A program made the position numbers and the translations under genes. DNA of 64,000 bases, from contig OZ244066.1 of the NCBI GenBank assembly GCA_965215545.1, positions 1,240,001 through 1,304,000 on the forward strand, in the 5' to 3' direction. Source of the DNA: MPNP01 sp965215545. Its GTDB lineage: Bacteria > Pseudomonadota > Alphaproteobacteria > Rhodobacterales > Rhodobacteraceae. Of the stretch, positions 1 to 9,836 are shown piece after piece (the first letter of the stretch is position 1; every line of letters starts with the position of its first letter). The notes under the pieces are model-generated. The model ran no database searches. It was given only the letters and a program-made list of their open reading frames with translations, and was not told the origin of the DNA.

Positions 1-22
1 CTCACGCTAGGGAGGGGGAGTC

Positions 23-385
23 GTGGCACGTGTCAAAAGCGGGGTGGTCACCCACGCCCGCCACAAGAAGGTCGTCAAGGCTGCCAAGGGCTATTACGGT
101 CGGCGCAAGAACACCTTCAAGGTGGCCAGGCAGGCGGTTGATCGGGCCCGCCAGTATGCAACCCGGGATCGCAAACAGCGGAAGCGGAACTTCCGGGCCC
201 TCTGGATCCAGCGTATCAACGCGGCCGTGCGCTCCAGTGATGAGACCATGACCTATTCGCAGTTCATCAACGGTCTCAAACGGGCCAACATCCTCATTGA
301 CCGGAAAATCCTGGCGGAAATCGCCCACAACGATCCCGCTGTGTTCGCGGCCATTGTGGCCAGGGCTCGCACGGCCCTCTCCTGA
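23..385 (+). CDS. rplT: 50S ribosomal protein L20
   Basis: This encodes bL20, which binds 23S rRNA and is needed early in assembly of the large ribosomal subunit. The 120-residue product has the family's usual length, the very basic N-terminal extension with the KGYYGRRKNTF motif near residues 22-32, and the globular C-terminal half with YSQFINGLKRANI. The start is GTG, supported by a strong purine-rich ribosome binding site (GGGAGGGGGAG) just upstream. It is followed after about 100 bases by pheS on the same strand, the usual infC-rpmI-rplT-pheS order; infC and rpmI would lie before the window. Confidence 0.97.
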   Translation: MARVKSGVVTHARHKKVVKAAKGYYGRRKNTFKVARQAVDRARQYATRDRKQRKRNFRALWIQRINAAVRSSDETMTYSQFINGLKRANILIDRKILAEIAHNDPAVFAAIVARARTALS

Positions 386-481
386 GCCGGGGTCCTGTTG
401 CCCGCATCATGACCCGGGACTGGCATCGGGCGGTCCGCCCGTTCTCTGGCAAGCACACCCGCTGGCTGCAGAGTCCACACA

Positions 482-1560
482 ATGACTGACATCGAAGCCC
501 TCGAACATGACACGCTGCGGTCCATTGAGGCCGCCGCCAGCGAGGAGGTGCTCGAGTCCGTGCGCCTGTCGGTGCTGGGGAAACAGGGCAGCATCACCCG
601 GCAGTTGCGCGGTCTCGGCACCCTGGATCCCGAGATCCGCAAGACCGCGGCCGTGGCCCTCAATCGGGCCAAGGAGAGCATCAATGCGGCCCTGCGGGCC
701 CGCCGGGATGTGCTGCAGGATGCTGCGTTGGATCGACAGATCCAGACCGAGTGGCTCGATGTCACCCTGCCGTCCCGACCCGGACGCACCGGGAGCATCC
801 ACCCCGTGAGCCAGACCATGGATGAAGTGACAGCCATCTTTGCCGACATGGGCTTTGCAGTGGCCGAGGGGCCGCAGGTCGAGACGGACTGGTACAACTT
901 TGATGCCCTGAACATGCCGCCGGACCACCCGGCCCGTCAGGAGCATGACACGTTCTTCCTCCGCACGGAAACCGGGGGCGACAGCCAACCCAATGTCCTG
1001 CGCACCCACACATCGCCCGTACAGATCCGGGCCATGCAGGAACAGGGGGCACCGCTGCAGATCATTGCACCTGGACGCGTCTACCGCTGTGACTATGATC
1101 AGACCCATACCCCGATGTTCCACCAGATCGAGGGGCTGGCGCTTGATGTGGATATCACCATGGCCAATCTGAAGTGGGTGCTGGAAGAATTCAGCCGGGC
1201 CTATTTTGAGGTCGACACGGTTGAATTGCGGTTCCGGGCATCCCATTTTCCCTTCACGGAACCCTCGGCGGAAGTTGACATGCGCTGTTCCTGGCGTGAT
1301 GGTCAACTCAAGGTCGGTGAGGGCGACGAGTGGATGGAAATCCTCGGCTGTGGCATGGTCCACCCCAAGGTTCTGGAGGCAGGCTCGATCGATCCATCGA
1401 TCTATCAGGGCTATGCGTTCGGAATCGGGATCGATCGGCTGGCGATGCTGAAATACGGCATCCCGGACCTGCGGGCGTTCTACGAGAGTGATGTGCGCTG
1501 GCTCCGCCATTACGGTTTCGAGCCACTGGACATCCCGTCGCTGCACACCGGACTCAGCCG

Positions 1561-1564
<4 letters not shown>
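482..1564 (+). CDS. pheS: phenylalanine-tRNA ligase alpha subunit
   Basis: PheS is the catalytic alpha chain of the alpha2beta2 phenylalanyl-tRNA synthetase that charges tRNA-Phe. The 360-residue protein has the N-terminal coiled-coil region, class II motif 1 around GRTGSIHPVSQ, motif 2 (GRVYRCDYDQTHTPMFHQ) and motif 3 (FGIGIDRLAMLKYG near the C-terminus). Length fits the family. Its stop overlaps the next start in an ATGA, so it is translationally coupled to a DUF1244 gene. The beta-subunit gene pheT, which normally follows directly, is not found anywhere in this window. Confidence 0.97.
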
Positions 1565-1881
<317 letters not shown>

Positions 1882-1902
1882 GTCCGCGCTCCTCGGCCTG
1901 CA

Positions 1903-2472
1903 TCAGGCCCCCGCGCGGACCTGCCCGATGGTGACAACCGTCGAGCCGAGGCTGCGCCGGGTGATCGTCTCGATGCCATCAAGCACCGGAGGTCTGGTCC
2001 GGCTCTCGATCACGACCCAACTGCCCGGACCCAGCCAGCCAGCCAGCCGGGCCCGTTGCAGGGCTTCTCCCGCCACATTGCCGGCATAGGGTGGATCAAC
2101 AAACACCAGATCATGACATTCGGCCAGGCCGCCGGGCAGGGCACGGGCATCACATCTCACCACACGGGCCCGGTCCCCAGTGTGGGTGACACCGATATTG
2201 CGTCGGATGAGTTCTGCAACTGACCGGCTGCGCTCGACGAACATGGCGCGCTCGGCTCCCCTCGACAGCGCTTCGAGTCCCAGGGCCCCCGTGCCGGCAA
2301 AGAGGTCGAGCACGGTGCGACCGGTGACCCGATCCCCGTCGGTTCCGTTGACCAGGCAGTCGAAAATCACCGTGCGGACCCGTGCTGTCGTCGGTCGGAT
2401 GTCCAGGGCCCGCCCCCCTGGCAGGGTGGTATGCAGGCGCATGCCCCGGAAAGATCCGCCAATGATTTGCAT
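1903..2472 (-). CDS. rsmD: 16S rRNA (guanine(966)-N(2))-methyltransferase RsmD
   Basis: RsmD methylates N2 of G966 in 16S rRNA using S-adenosylmethionine. The 189-residue protein shows the family N-terminus (GGSFRGMRL), the conserved RPTTARVR segment, the SAM-binding motif DLFAGTG at residues 56-62 and the N6/N2-methyltransferase catalytic motif DPPY at 126-129. Length is typical. It lies 12 bases downstream of a flavoprotein gene on the same strand, so the two probably share a transcript although no functional link is known. Confidence 0.93.
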   Translation of the reverse strand: MQIIGGSFRGMRLHTTLPGGRALDIRPTTARVRTVIFDCLVNGTDGDRVTGRTVLDLFAGTGALGLEALSRGAERAMFVERSRSVAELIRRNIGVTHTGDRARVVRCDARALPGGLAECHDLVFVDPPYAGNVAGEALQRARLAGWLGPGSWVVIESRTRPPVLDGIETITRRSLGSTVVTIGQVRAGA

Positions 2473-2484
2473 CCTCGGTGCAGG

Positions 2485-3696
2485 TCAGCCCCGCAACAGT
2501 GATTTCAGATCGAACGCCGGATCGGCCAGACACGCCGGATCCGCCGAGCGATGCCCCTCGATCAGGCGCTTGCCGATCATGTAGGACCGGGGATCATTGA
2601 TCGCATCAACCGCCAGCAGATGATCCTCGCGCAGGTACCAGTGGCTCACGACATCCGGTCCAGGCCCTGGCCGGACGACGATCCGCGTTGCGCCCGCACC
2701 GAGTCCGGCAATCTGCAATTTGGTTGCATACTGGTCAGACCAGAACCAGGGCATCGGGTCATAGTCGACCTCCCCGCCCACAAGATTGGCAGCCACGACC
2801 TCAGCCTGTTCAATGGCGTTCTGCACGCTCTCCAGCCGAATGCGCCGGCCCCGCCAGGGAAATGAGGCACAGTCCCCTGCTGCCCAGATCCTCGGATCGG
2901 AGGTCCGCCCCCGGGCATCCACGGCAATCCCGTTCTCGATATCCAGACCCGCATCCGTTGCCAGATCCGTTGCCGGATCAATCCCGATGCCGATGACCAC
3001 CAGATCAGCCGGCATCTCTGTGCCGTCCGCCAGGCATGCCCCGGTCACCCGGTCACGTCCGACCAACCGCTGCAGCCGCACCGATTCCAGAATCGTCACC
3101 CCATGCGCCCGGTGCAGTGCGGCAATCACCGCGGACGTCTCGGGTGCCGCTACCCGCATCAGGATGCGCTCGGTCGCTTCAATCACCGTGACGCTCATGC
3201 CGCGCATGGATGCAGCCGCGGCGGCCTCGAGACCGATGTAGCCGCCACCCACCACAAGCAGTTGACCGCCGGCCACAACGCCATCCGCCATGGCATCAAT
3301 ATCGGCAACCGTGCGGATCGTGTGAACCCCCGCCAGCGTCCCGCCCACTGCCGCCGGCAACGCGCGGGCCCTCGACCCCGTTGTCAGGACAAGATGGTCG
3401 TAGTCAATCTCATCGCCATTGACTGTCACCCGTTGCCGCCCGGTATCGATCGCCGTGCACACCGCCCCGGTCAGCAGCGTGACATCGTTGCTCTCATACC
3501 AGCCAGGGGCGCGCAGCAGCAGACGATCACGTTCGAATTCACCCAGGAGATATGCCTTCGACAGTGGTGGACGCTGGTAGGGAAGCTCATCTTCCTCGGC
3601 GATCAGGACAATCCGGCCAGCAAAGCCCAGACCCCGCAGTTTGGCGATCACGGATGCCCCGGCCTGACCGCCGCCCACCACAACGATCCCGCTCAT
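2485..3696 (-). CDS. FAD-dependent pyridine nucleotide-disulphide oxidoreductase (ferredoxin reductase-like)
   Basis: This 403-residue flavoprotein belongs to the rhodocoxin/putidaredoxin reductase type, which passes electrons from NAD(P)H through FAD to a ferredoxin. It has an N-terminal FAD-binding glycine motif (GGGQAG at about 8-13), the conserved RPPLSK at 42-47, a second Rossmann motif GGGYIGLE at about 151-158 for NAD(P)H, and WAAGDCA in the C-terminal FAD region. The start at 3696 is preferred over an upstream ATG at 3735 because AGGGAGAGGGG sits just before it and the glycine motif begins eight residues in. No ferredoxin or P450 gene is adjacent, so the partner is unknown. It is divergent from the peroxiredoxin gene. 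Confidence 0.88.
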   Translation of the reverse strand: MSGIVVVGGGQAGASVIAKLRGLGFAGRIVLIAEEDELPYQRPPLSKAYLLGEFERDRLLLRAPGWYESNDVTLLTGAVCTAIDTGRQRVTVNGDEIDYDHLVLTTGSRARALPAAVGGTLAGVHTIRTVADIDAMADGVVAGGQLLVVGGGYIGLEAAAAASMRGMSVTVIEATERILMRVAAPETSAVIAALHRAHGVTILESVRLQRLVGRDRVTGACLADGTEMPADLVVIGIGIDPATDLATDAGLDIENGIAVDARGRTSDPRIWAAGDCASFPWRGRRIRLESVQNAIEQAEVVAANLVGGEVDYDPMPWFWSDQYATKLQIAGLGAGATRIVVRPGPGPDVVSHWYLREDHLLAVDAINDPRSYMIGKRLIEGHRSADPACLADPAFDLKSLLRG

Positions 3697-3790
3697 GATC
3701 CCCTCTCCCTGTCGACATTCCGCATTGAACATCACGTTCAGGATGGATTAGAGGATCGACCCTGATCATGCCAGTGGAAGGAGTGAATTC

Positions 3791-4276
3791 ATGGCCAAGG
3801 TTGGTGACACACTGCCCGGTGCAGACCTCATGCGGATGGGTGCCAACGGACCCGAGACCGTTGACCTCCATACCCTGATTGCCGGCCGGAAGGCGGTCAT
3901 CTTCGGGGTTCCGGGTGCCTTCACACCCACCTGTGCGCAGGCCCACCTCCCGGGCTTCATTCGCAACATGGAGGCCCTGCGGCAAAAGGGGTTCAGCACG
4001 GTGATCTGCGTCTCTGTCAATGATCCCTATGTCATGGACGCATGGGACCAGTCCGCCGGGGCATCCGATGCGGGCATTGCCATGCTTGCCGATCCGGAAG
4101 GGACCTTCACCCGCGCTGTCGGCATGGCGTTTTCCGCGCCGCCCGCCGGCCTCCTCGGCCGCTCGCAACGCTACACGATGGTCATCGAGGATGGCACCAT
4201 CACGGTTCTTCACCTCGAGGACTCGCCCCCATCCTGCGAGATCGCCGCCGCCGAAAATCTCCTGGCCTCGCTCTGA
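3791..4276 (+). CDS. peroxiredoxin, Prx5/AhpE-like redoxin family
   Basis: This 161-residue thioredoxin-fold peroxidase would reduce hydroperoxides through a peroxidatic cysteine. The signature GVPGAFTPTC places that cysteine at residue 48, and HLPGF follows as in the Prx5 (type II peroxiredoxin) family. The length fits a single-domain Prx5 without the glutaredoxin fusion seen in some bacteria. GGAAGGAG lies just upstream of the ATG. It is divergent from the flavoprotein; a shared oxidative-stress role is only inference. Confidence 0.92.
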   Translation: MAKVGDTLPGADLMRMGANGPETVDLHTLIAGRKAVIFGVPGAFTPTCAQAHLPGFIRNMEALRQKGFSTVICVSVNDPYVMDAWDQSAGASDAGIAMLADPEGTFTRAVGMAFSAPPAGLLGRSQRYTMVIEDGTITVLHLEDSPPSCEIAAAENLLASL

Positions 4277-4984
4277 GCGCCCTCATTTTACCGCCGGCCC
4301 ACTGCCGATTGTGGCAAGTCGCCTTCAGCCCCCCATCTGGATCATGGAGTGACCGCAGGACACAAGACCCTGCCCCGGGAGACGCCCTGTCCCACCACTC
4401 GCTGTCAATCTCGATGCGGATCCCAAGGCCTGCATCAGCGCCCTGCCCGCCCCGGTCGTTCCGCTGTCTGATGCGCGAGGCGATCAGACAGTTTGTGAAA
4501 CGTGAAGAAAGTGTGAAGCCCTCCGGCGATGATCCGGAACTGCCCGTGTGTCCCATCTGATTTGGCCGCGGGCGGCACTGGCGGATACGCAGGACCTCTG
4601 TCCTGAACTGGCCTTGCAGAAGTCGGAAGGAGTCAATCGATCCGCCCGGTCGAACCGGGACTCACCCAGAAGATGTCGGATGCCCTGCCGTGGTTATGGA
4701 TTGGTGGTCGTGAAATTGGTAATTTGCAACATTGACGACAGCATGTGGACCGGGCTGTGCGGTCGGCAAGAGCCCATCCGCGAGACAGAGTGAGGCGTAT
4801 CCTCTGCGATGCTGTCGGTCCGGGGCACTGCAACTGCCAAGGGCCAGGGGACGGCACACGAACTGCACCAAACTACGGTGACATCAGGATGGATCTGTCC
4901 CCACGCGCAAGGACAGCCCAGCAACGGATGGAGACAGCCGCGTTCGTGCCTTGCAGGAATGCGATGTAGGGGCAGACGTCTGGG
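4277..4984. other. gene-free stretch before the first orphan ATPase
   Basis: About 0.7 kb with no open frame that resembles a protein family. A perfect short hairpin (CCCGGT-CGA-ACCGGG, 4645-4659) is present but is too small to identify. No repeat shared with the flanks of the second ATPase at 60.6 kb was seen by eye. Confidence 0.5.
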
Positions 4985-6157
4985 TCATGATTCGGAACGG
5001 AGCAAAAACTCGTCAAACAGAGGAACTGTGAAGGCAGCATATCCGTATTTTGGGCTGTAGATCATCCCGTTTGTAATGAGGGAGTCCCGGGTGGGACCGA
5101 GTTGGGATGATTTTTTCCCCAGGACATTGGCGATATCCCCAGTCCGATGTTCTCTGGACCCGAGTTGAGCCATGGCGCGTAAATAGGTTTTCCGGGGATC
5201 TGTAAGACGTTCATAGCGGGAACGAAAAAAGTTCTTGTCGAGTCTTTCAATTGCCCTTTGTTCGGCCTCCTTGACGTCACCAAGGCAAATGGGCGAGTTC
5301 TCGGCGTAGTTCCAGGCCTGGTATCCCCACTCCTGCAAAAAATATGGATAGCCACTGGTACGATCGATGATATTTTGGATTGCATTCTCCTCAAACATGA
5401 CACCGGACTCCTTGGCTGGTGCGACCAATGCACGGCGGGCTTCCACCGCATCCAGGGGGCCAATCTCGGGATAATCGAACAGTCGTTCAGAATATGACTT
5501 CGCATCTCCAGTCAGTTTTATGAGTAGTGGCAATCCGGCCCCCACAACCATCAACGGCAGCTGCTTTTGATCGATGCGGTGGATGGCCATGATCAAGGCC
5601 TCGAAGTCTTCACCGGACAGATTCTGGAATTCATCGATCAGGATTACAATTGCACGACCCTGCGCTCTCGCTGCCTCTCCTGCAGCGATGAACAGATCAG
5701 AAAGATCACGGGACAGTTTGCCGCTATCCGCCGTTCCAGTCTCGGCATCGACATCCAGGGATAACTCGACATTATCGCCCTTGATCTTGATGGCACCGAC
5801 AAAGCTCTTGAGGACACGAAGCCCCGTCTTGACTTTTTCGCTGACGCCATTGGCCCGGTCAAGTTTCAACAGGGCTGCGCGGAGGGTGCCGACAATGCTG
5901 ATCGAGAGTGGTGCGCTGGTGGCTGCCTCCAAAAAATCGGTCAGTGCTCCATCTTCGTCTGCAATGGCCTGAACCTCGTTGAGCAGAACGGTCTTGCCGA
6001 CCCCCCGCAGACCGACAAAGATGAAACTTCTCGAGGACCTGCCAAGCCGGTTGCGCTCGATGACGATCCTCGCCTCATTCAGTATGGTGTCACGACCGGC
6101 GAGTTCAGGAGGTGGTGTGCCTGCTCCAGGTGCGTATGGGTTCGTTCGGGGGTCCAA
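4985..6157 (-). CDS. orphan AAA ATPase, Orc1/Cdc6-like or STAND-type (paralogue 1)
   Basis: A 390-residue P-loop ATPase of unassigned function. Residues 1-22 form a conserved leader (NPYAPGAG..PPELAGRD), followed by Walker A GLRGVGKT at 49-56, Walker B VILIDE at 171-176, a sensor-like VVGAGLP near 204-210, a probable arginine finger region (SYSERLF, about 221-227) and a C-terminal part with GYPYFLQEWG and a winged-helix-like end. The start is TTG, chosen because the paralogue at 60569 begins at the same point with the same leader and an in-frame stop lies just upstream; there is no good ribosome binding site. By eye the base composition is more AT-rich than neighbouring genes. It has no partner gene and sits in a gene-free island. 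Confidence 0.85.
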   Translation of the reverse strand: MDPRTNPYAPGAGTPPPELAGRDTILNEARIVIERNRLGRSSRSFIFVGLRGVGKTVLLNEVQAIADEDGALTDFLEAATSAPLSISIVGTLRAALLKLDRANGVSEKVKTGLRVLKSFVGAIKIKGDNVELSLDVDAETGTADSGKLSRDLSDLFIAAGEAARAQGRAIVILIDEFQNLSGEDFEALIMAIHRIDQKQLPLMVVGAGLPLLIKLTGDAKSYSERLFDYPEIGPLDAVEARRALVAPAKESGVMFEENAIQNIIDRTSGYPYFLQEWGYQAWNYAENSPICLGDVKEAEQRAIERLDKNFFRSRYERLTDPRKTYLRAMAQLGSREHRTGDIANVLGKKSSQLGPTRDSLITNGMIYSPKYGYAAFTVPLFDEFLLRSES

Positions 6158-6875
6158 CTTGAGAGCCTATAGCGAGTTTATTCTCCTCTTGGATAAACTG
6201 ACTATAACATGAAAGAGTCGTTCGCCACCGATATCGATGCGTGCCCCTTGCTTCAGTGAGGAATCGGGAGGCGGTGATGCCATCTCCAGTCCGGGGGGCG
6301 ACATGATCTGCCAAGATTCCCACCATCACAAGGTTGGAGGTGCTTACGCGGTCTATCCTCACGTCAGCTTGGCTATATTGCCAACGACATATCAAGGTGG
6401 GCGGTTGTGTCTTGACCAGGGAGCAGTTCCTTGCCAAGCCATTGCGGACACCGCGGACCGAACGGGCACACCGCCGTGCCGGGTGTGAACCGCCGGTGAT
6501 TCCTGTGCCTGAGGAACTCACGGAGTCCAACCATGCTGACGACAGAATCTGGCCCTGCCGCTACCAGAGTTCATGCCATTCGAGACGCATTTGCAACTGG
6601 ATTCGACCATGAGGTTGGAGAAATGTGTCGGGTTCTCGGGTGAGACAGCATGCCCCCGGTCGCAAGTCTGTGCGCGATTCCGCTCATCGTCCGTCAATCG
6701 ATTCGAATGGCCCTCAGCATCAGGATACGAGAGAGATACGTCGCCGGTCGTTGATGTTATGGTGGGTCAATCTGGGCTGTGGGGTGCAATCGCCTGGATG
6801 ACAAGCTGCATGATGGGCAGGGGCGGGCGGTTGTAGGTTGATGGAACCGATGACGCATCGGAGGTGGTCAGGCCG
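6158..6875. other. gene-free stretch upstream of the first orphan ATPase
   Basis: About 0.7 kb between the ATPase start and the pterin dehydratase gene. Open frames here show no family resemblance. Reading towards the ATPase, an AGAGGAG motif lies around 6180-6190, too far from the TTG start to act as its ribosome binding site. Confidence 0.5.
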
Positions 6876-7214
6876 TCATGATGACTTCCACCGGGACTCT
6901 TTGAGGCGCGGCAGCCATTGTTTGTGGAGATTGTCCATGCCCTCGGCGAGATGGATATCAAGGGAAGTCAGGCATTTGGTGCTGTGGGTCGTGAGGGTGA
7001 CGGTGACGCGGTTGTAGATGTTGGCCCATTCGGGATGGTGGTTGAGTGTTTCGGCCAGTTCCGCAACAGCATTCATCCAGGCCATGGCATCGGGGAAGTC
7101 AGCAAAACTGAATGTGCGCCGGACGGCATCCCGGTCCTCCAGATATTCCCAGCCATGGCGCTCCAGCTCCGCCAGGGCCACCGCTTTCTCGTTGTCGGCG
7201 AGTGTGTCGGTCAT
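6876..7214 (-). CDS. phhB: 4a-hydroxytetrahydrobiopterin dehydratase
   Basis: Pterin-4a-carbinolamine dehydratase removes water from 4a-hydroxy-tetrahydropterin, recycling the cofactor of aromatic amino acid hydroxylases. The 112-residue protein has the family hallmarks: FADFPDAMAWMNAVAELAE, the active-site HHPEW at 59-63, the V-rich strand and TTH at 75-77, and a C-terminal LTSLDIHLA helix. Its start overlaps the upstream gene stop by four bases (ATGA). No phenylalanine hydroxylase gene is present nearby. Confidence 0.93.
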   Translation of the reverse strand: MTDTLADNEKAVALAELERHGWEYLEDRDAVRRTFSFADFPDAMAWMNAVAELAETLNHHPEWANIYNRVTVTLTTHSTKCLTSLDIHLAEGMDNLHKQWLPRLKESRWKSS

Positions 7215-8377
7215 GGGGTCTCCTTGTAGGGCATCATGTCGGTCAGCATGTCGATCTGAGCCAGCACGGCCCGCGATTCTTCCGTCAGGAATTCTGTCAC
7301 GGCATCGCGAAAGGATCCATTGGCAATCCAGTGCAATGAATGGGTTGGTGTGGGCATGTACCCCCGGGCCAGTTTGTGGGGCCCTTGGGCACCGGCTTCA
7401 ATCCTGTCGAGACCGTGCGCGATGGCATAGTCGATGGCCTGATAGTAACAGGCTTCAAAATGCAGGCACGAATGCGACTCCGTGCAACCCCAGTAGCGAC
7501 CGTAGAGTGTCCCGCCGCCGATGAAGTTCAGGGCGCCGGCAATGTACCGACCGGCCCGGCGGCACATGACCAGAAGGATGTCATCGGCCATCGTGGCCCC
7601 GATTTCATCGAAAAACTGGCGGGTCAGGTAGTTCTGTCCCCATTTGCGGTCATGGGTATCGGTGTAGAAGTCCCAGACGGCATCCCAGTGGACGTCCTGG
7701 ATGGCGGCACCGGTGAGGCACTCGATTGTGCCACCAAAATTGTGGGCGGCACGGCGTTCCTTGCGAATGTTGCGGCGCTTGCGGGAGACCAACCCCTCAA
7801 GGAAGTCGGCAAAATCACGATAGCCACGGTTGCACCAGTGAAACTGTTCGCCCGTGCGGACAAGAAGCCCGAGGTCCTGACCGGCACCGGCCTCCCCTTC
7901 GGTGCAGAAGGTGATGTGCAGGGATGAGAGGTCATTGTTGCGGAGCAACGAGAGCGCGCCGCCCAGGAGGGCTTGCATGCCGAGCTTTTCATGGCCGGGA
8001 CGGGTCAGGAATCGCCGGCCCGTGGCTGGTGTGAACGGGATGCTGGCCTGGAGTTTGGGGTAATAGGTTCCCCCGGCCCGCTCGAAGGCATGGGCCCATG
8101 CGTGATCGAATACATACTCGCCATAGCTGTGGGACTTGGCATAGAGAGGCATGACCGCGACCGGTGCGCCATTGCGGGATGCGACCAGATGGAGGGGGGA
8201 CCAGCCGGTGGCCGGGGTCACCGAGTGCGAGGTCTCGAGGGCGTGCAGGAACCGATGGGACGTGAATGGGTTGGCGCTGGCGCGGGTGCCATCGGGGTTG
8301 GCGCAGAGGTCCCAGTCCTCGGCCGGGATTTCACCGATGGCCCGATGGGCAGACAGTGTGACATCGGTCCCTGCCAT
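7211..8377 (-). CDS. FemAB-like GNAT acyltransferase (COG3146 / PF04339)
   Basis: A 388-residue protein of the COG3146 family, related in fold to FemABX/GNAT acyltransferases. Visible features are AYGEYVFDHAWAHAFER-type sequence near residues 85-100, the central RKRRNIRKERR block, and a C-terminal half with GALNFIGG, LYGRYWG and the conserved EAGAQGPHKLARGY segment. The family is common in proteobacteria but has no well-established substrate. It overlaps the pterin dehydratase gene by four bases and starts 27 bases beyond the stop of the RidA-like gene, so these three probably form one transcription unit. Confidence 0.88.
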   Translation of the reverse strand: MAGTDVTLSAHRAIGEIPAEDWDLCANPDGTRASANPFTSHRFLHALETSHSVTPATGWSPLHLVASRNGAPVAVMPLYAKSHSYGEYVFDHAWAHAFERAGGTYYPKLQASIPFTPATGRRFLTRPGHEKLGMQALLGGALSLLRNNDLSSLHITFCTEGEAGAGQDLGLLVRTGEQFHWCNRGYRDFADFLEGLVSRKRRNIRKERRAAHNFGGTIECLTGAAIQDVHWDAVWDFYTDTHDRKWGQNYLTRQFFDEIGATMADDILLVMCRRAGRYIAGALNFIGGGTLYGRYWGCTESHSCLHFEACYYQAIDYAIAHGLDRIEAGAQGPHKLARGYMPTPTHSLHWIANGSFRDAVTEFLTEESRAVLAQIDMLTDMMPYKETP

Positions 8378-8404
8378 GGGGCGAGGTCTCCTTGAACGAC
8401 TGTG

Positions 8405-8869
8405 TCAGCCGGCGATGGCGAAGATCCCCTCGATCTCGACGGCAAAGCCAAAAGGCAGGGCCGCCACACCGACGGCCGAGCGGGTATGGCGTCCGGCGTC
8501 ACCGAGAATCTCAACGAGGAAATCCGAGGCCCCGTTGATCACCTGGGGGTGATCATGGAAGTCGGGTGTCGAGTTGACGAAGCCGGTCAGTTTGATGACG
8601 CGCTGCAGACGATCGAGATGGCCGCCACAGGCCGTCTTGACCTGACCAAGCAGGTTGAGTGCACATTGACGGGCCGCCGTCTGGCCCTGCTCGAGAGTGA
8701 GATCCTTGCCCAGCGTTCCGCAGATGCGCCCCAGGGCCCCGTCCGAGACCTGGCCCGAGACATAGACGATCGAACCGATGACCAGGGAGGGAATATAGTT
8801 CGCGGCAGGGGGTGGCGCTGATGGCAGGCTGAGACCACGTTGCTCGAGCTTCGCTTCAATCTGGCCCAT
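8405..8869 (-). CDS. RidA/YjgF family protein
   Basis: This 153-residue protein belongs to the RidA/YjgF/YER057c family, whose best-known members hydrolyse reactive enamine/imine intermediates. The pattern LVIGSIVYVSGQVS, LNLLGQVKTACG, the VIKLTGFVNSTPDFHDHP segment and the C-terminal HTRSAVGVAALPFG.AVEIEGI is that of the slightly longer YjgF subgroup often called LPS/endoribonuclease L-PSP-like. The start at 8869 is chosen for its AGGAGA ribosome binding site; a longer frame reaches back to 9022 but overlaps the divergent gene region. Substrate not determinable here. Confidence 0.9.
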   Translation of the reverse strand: MGQIEAKLEQRGLSLPSAPPPAANYIPSLVIGSIVYVSGQVSDGALGRICGTLGKDLTLEQGQTAARQCALNLLGQVKTACGGHLDRLQRVIKLTGFVNSTPDFHDHPQVINGASDFLVEILGDAGRHTRSAVGVAALPFGFAVEIEGIFAIAG

Positions 8870-9043
8870 ATCTGTCTCCTGTCTGCGCTTGGTGTCCCTG
8901 TGCGTGTCCCGGGCAAGGGCACGAATCCGATCCGGATGGATGCGGATACCCAACCGGTGCATGATGCCATGTATCTTGCATTCACGAAACAGAAAATCTA
9001 GTGGGGCCGCTTGAATTGGCACGAATGGGAGGGTGTCGAGACC

Positions 9044-9715
9044 ATGGGGCGTCAGGTCCGCAGGGAGAGGTCAGGGACCAGTTGTGCTCGCAGGGGCCTG
9101 GTGAGGGTGTTGCGGTTGATCGTGCCGGCCACTGCGGTGCTCGGACTCATGGTTGGATCGGCAGTTGCGCAGGTGACACCCGAACATGCCCAGGCGCATG
9201 TCGAGGCCACCATTGTCGAAATCGACAGCCTTGTGAATGCCGATATGGAGCGGGAGACCCTTTACGGGGAACTTGCCGATCTCTTCTGGACCCGATCGGC
9301 CCCGGACATCATTTCCCGGAGTGCATTGGGCAATGTATGGAACACTGCCACCCACGCCCAGCAGAAGGAATTCCTGACGGTCTTCATTCGCTACATGTCG
9401 ATCAAGTATGCCCGGTATTTCCCCCGCTACATTGGCAGCAAGTTCGAGACCGTCTATGCCCGGACCACGCGCAATGACAGATATTTCGAGGTCAAGACGA
9501 CGATCTACAAGGAGGGGCGCTCACCCTATCCGGTCTTCTGGTACCTGACAGTCGTCAACAACCAGCCGCGCATCTACAATATGATCGTCGATGATCTCAA
9601 CATTCTGGCTCTGGAGCGAACCGTGATCCAGTCGCTGCTGTCCCAGAACAACAATGACCTCGGTCGCCTGATCCGCACCCTGCCCAACCGCTACGCCACT
9701 GAGACCCAATTCTGA
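9044..9715 (+). CDS. MlaC/Ttg2D family phospholipid-binding periplasmic protein
   Basis: A 223-residue exported protein of the MlaC (Tol-Tol-Ttg2D) family that ferries phospholipids between outer-membrane and inner-membrane Mla components. A basic N-terminus and hydrophobic stretch (LRLIVPATAVLGLMVGSAVA, about residues 23-42) form a signal peptide. The mature part shows the family pattern, including ITQF-like LADLFWTRSAP, FIRYMSIKYARYF and the V..Y.....P..VFWYLTV strand region. The start at 9044 follows GGGAGGG. The other Mla genes (mlaFEDB) are not in the window, so the gene is solitary. Confidence 0.82.
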   Translation: MGRQVRRERSGTSCARRGLVRVLRLIVPATAVLGLMVGSAVAQVTPEHAQAHVEATIVEIDSLVNADMERETLYGELADLFWTRSAPDIISRSALGNVWNTATHAQQKEFLTVFIRYMSIKYARYFPRYIGSKFETVYARTTRNDRYFEVKTTIYKEGRSPYPVFWYLTVVNNQPRIYNMIVDDLNILALERTVIQSLLSQNNNDLGRLIRTLPNRYATETQF

Positions 9716-9836
9716 CACGATCCGTGCCCCGCAGGGCCAGCGCAACCAACCCCCTCGATGCTGATCCCATCATCTTGGCGGGTTGTCGACGCTTCTTGAC
9801 TTCATGCCCTTTGTGGTCTCGACACTTGCTGCGGAT

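Noticed and set aside
1..10. Possible last codons of rpmI before rplT
   Set aside because: Only ten bases are available and the frame ending in TAG does not show the usual L35 ending.
4640..4690. tRNA-like T-arm around a GGTTCGACC motif on the minus strand
   Set aside because: The stem and 7-base loop do not close properly and no other arms of a cloverleaf can be found.
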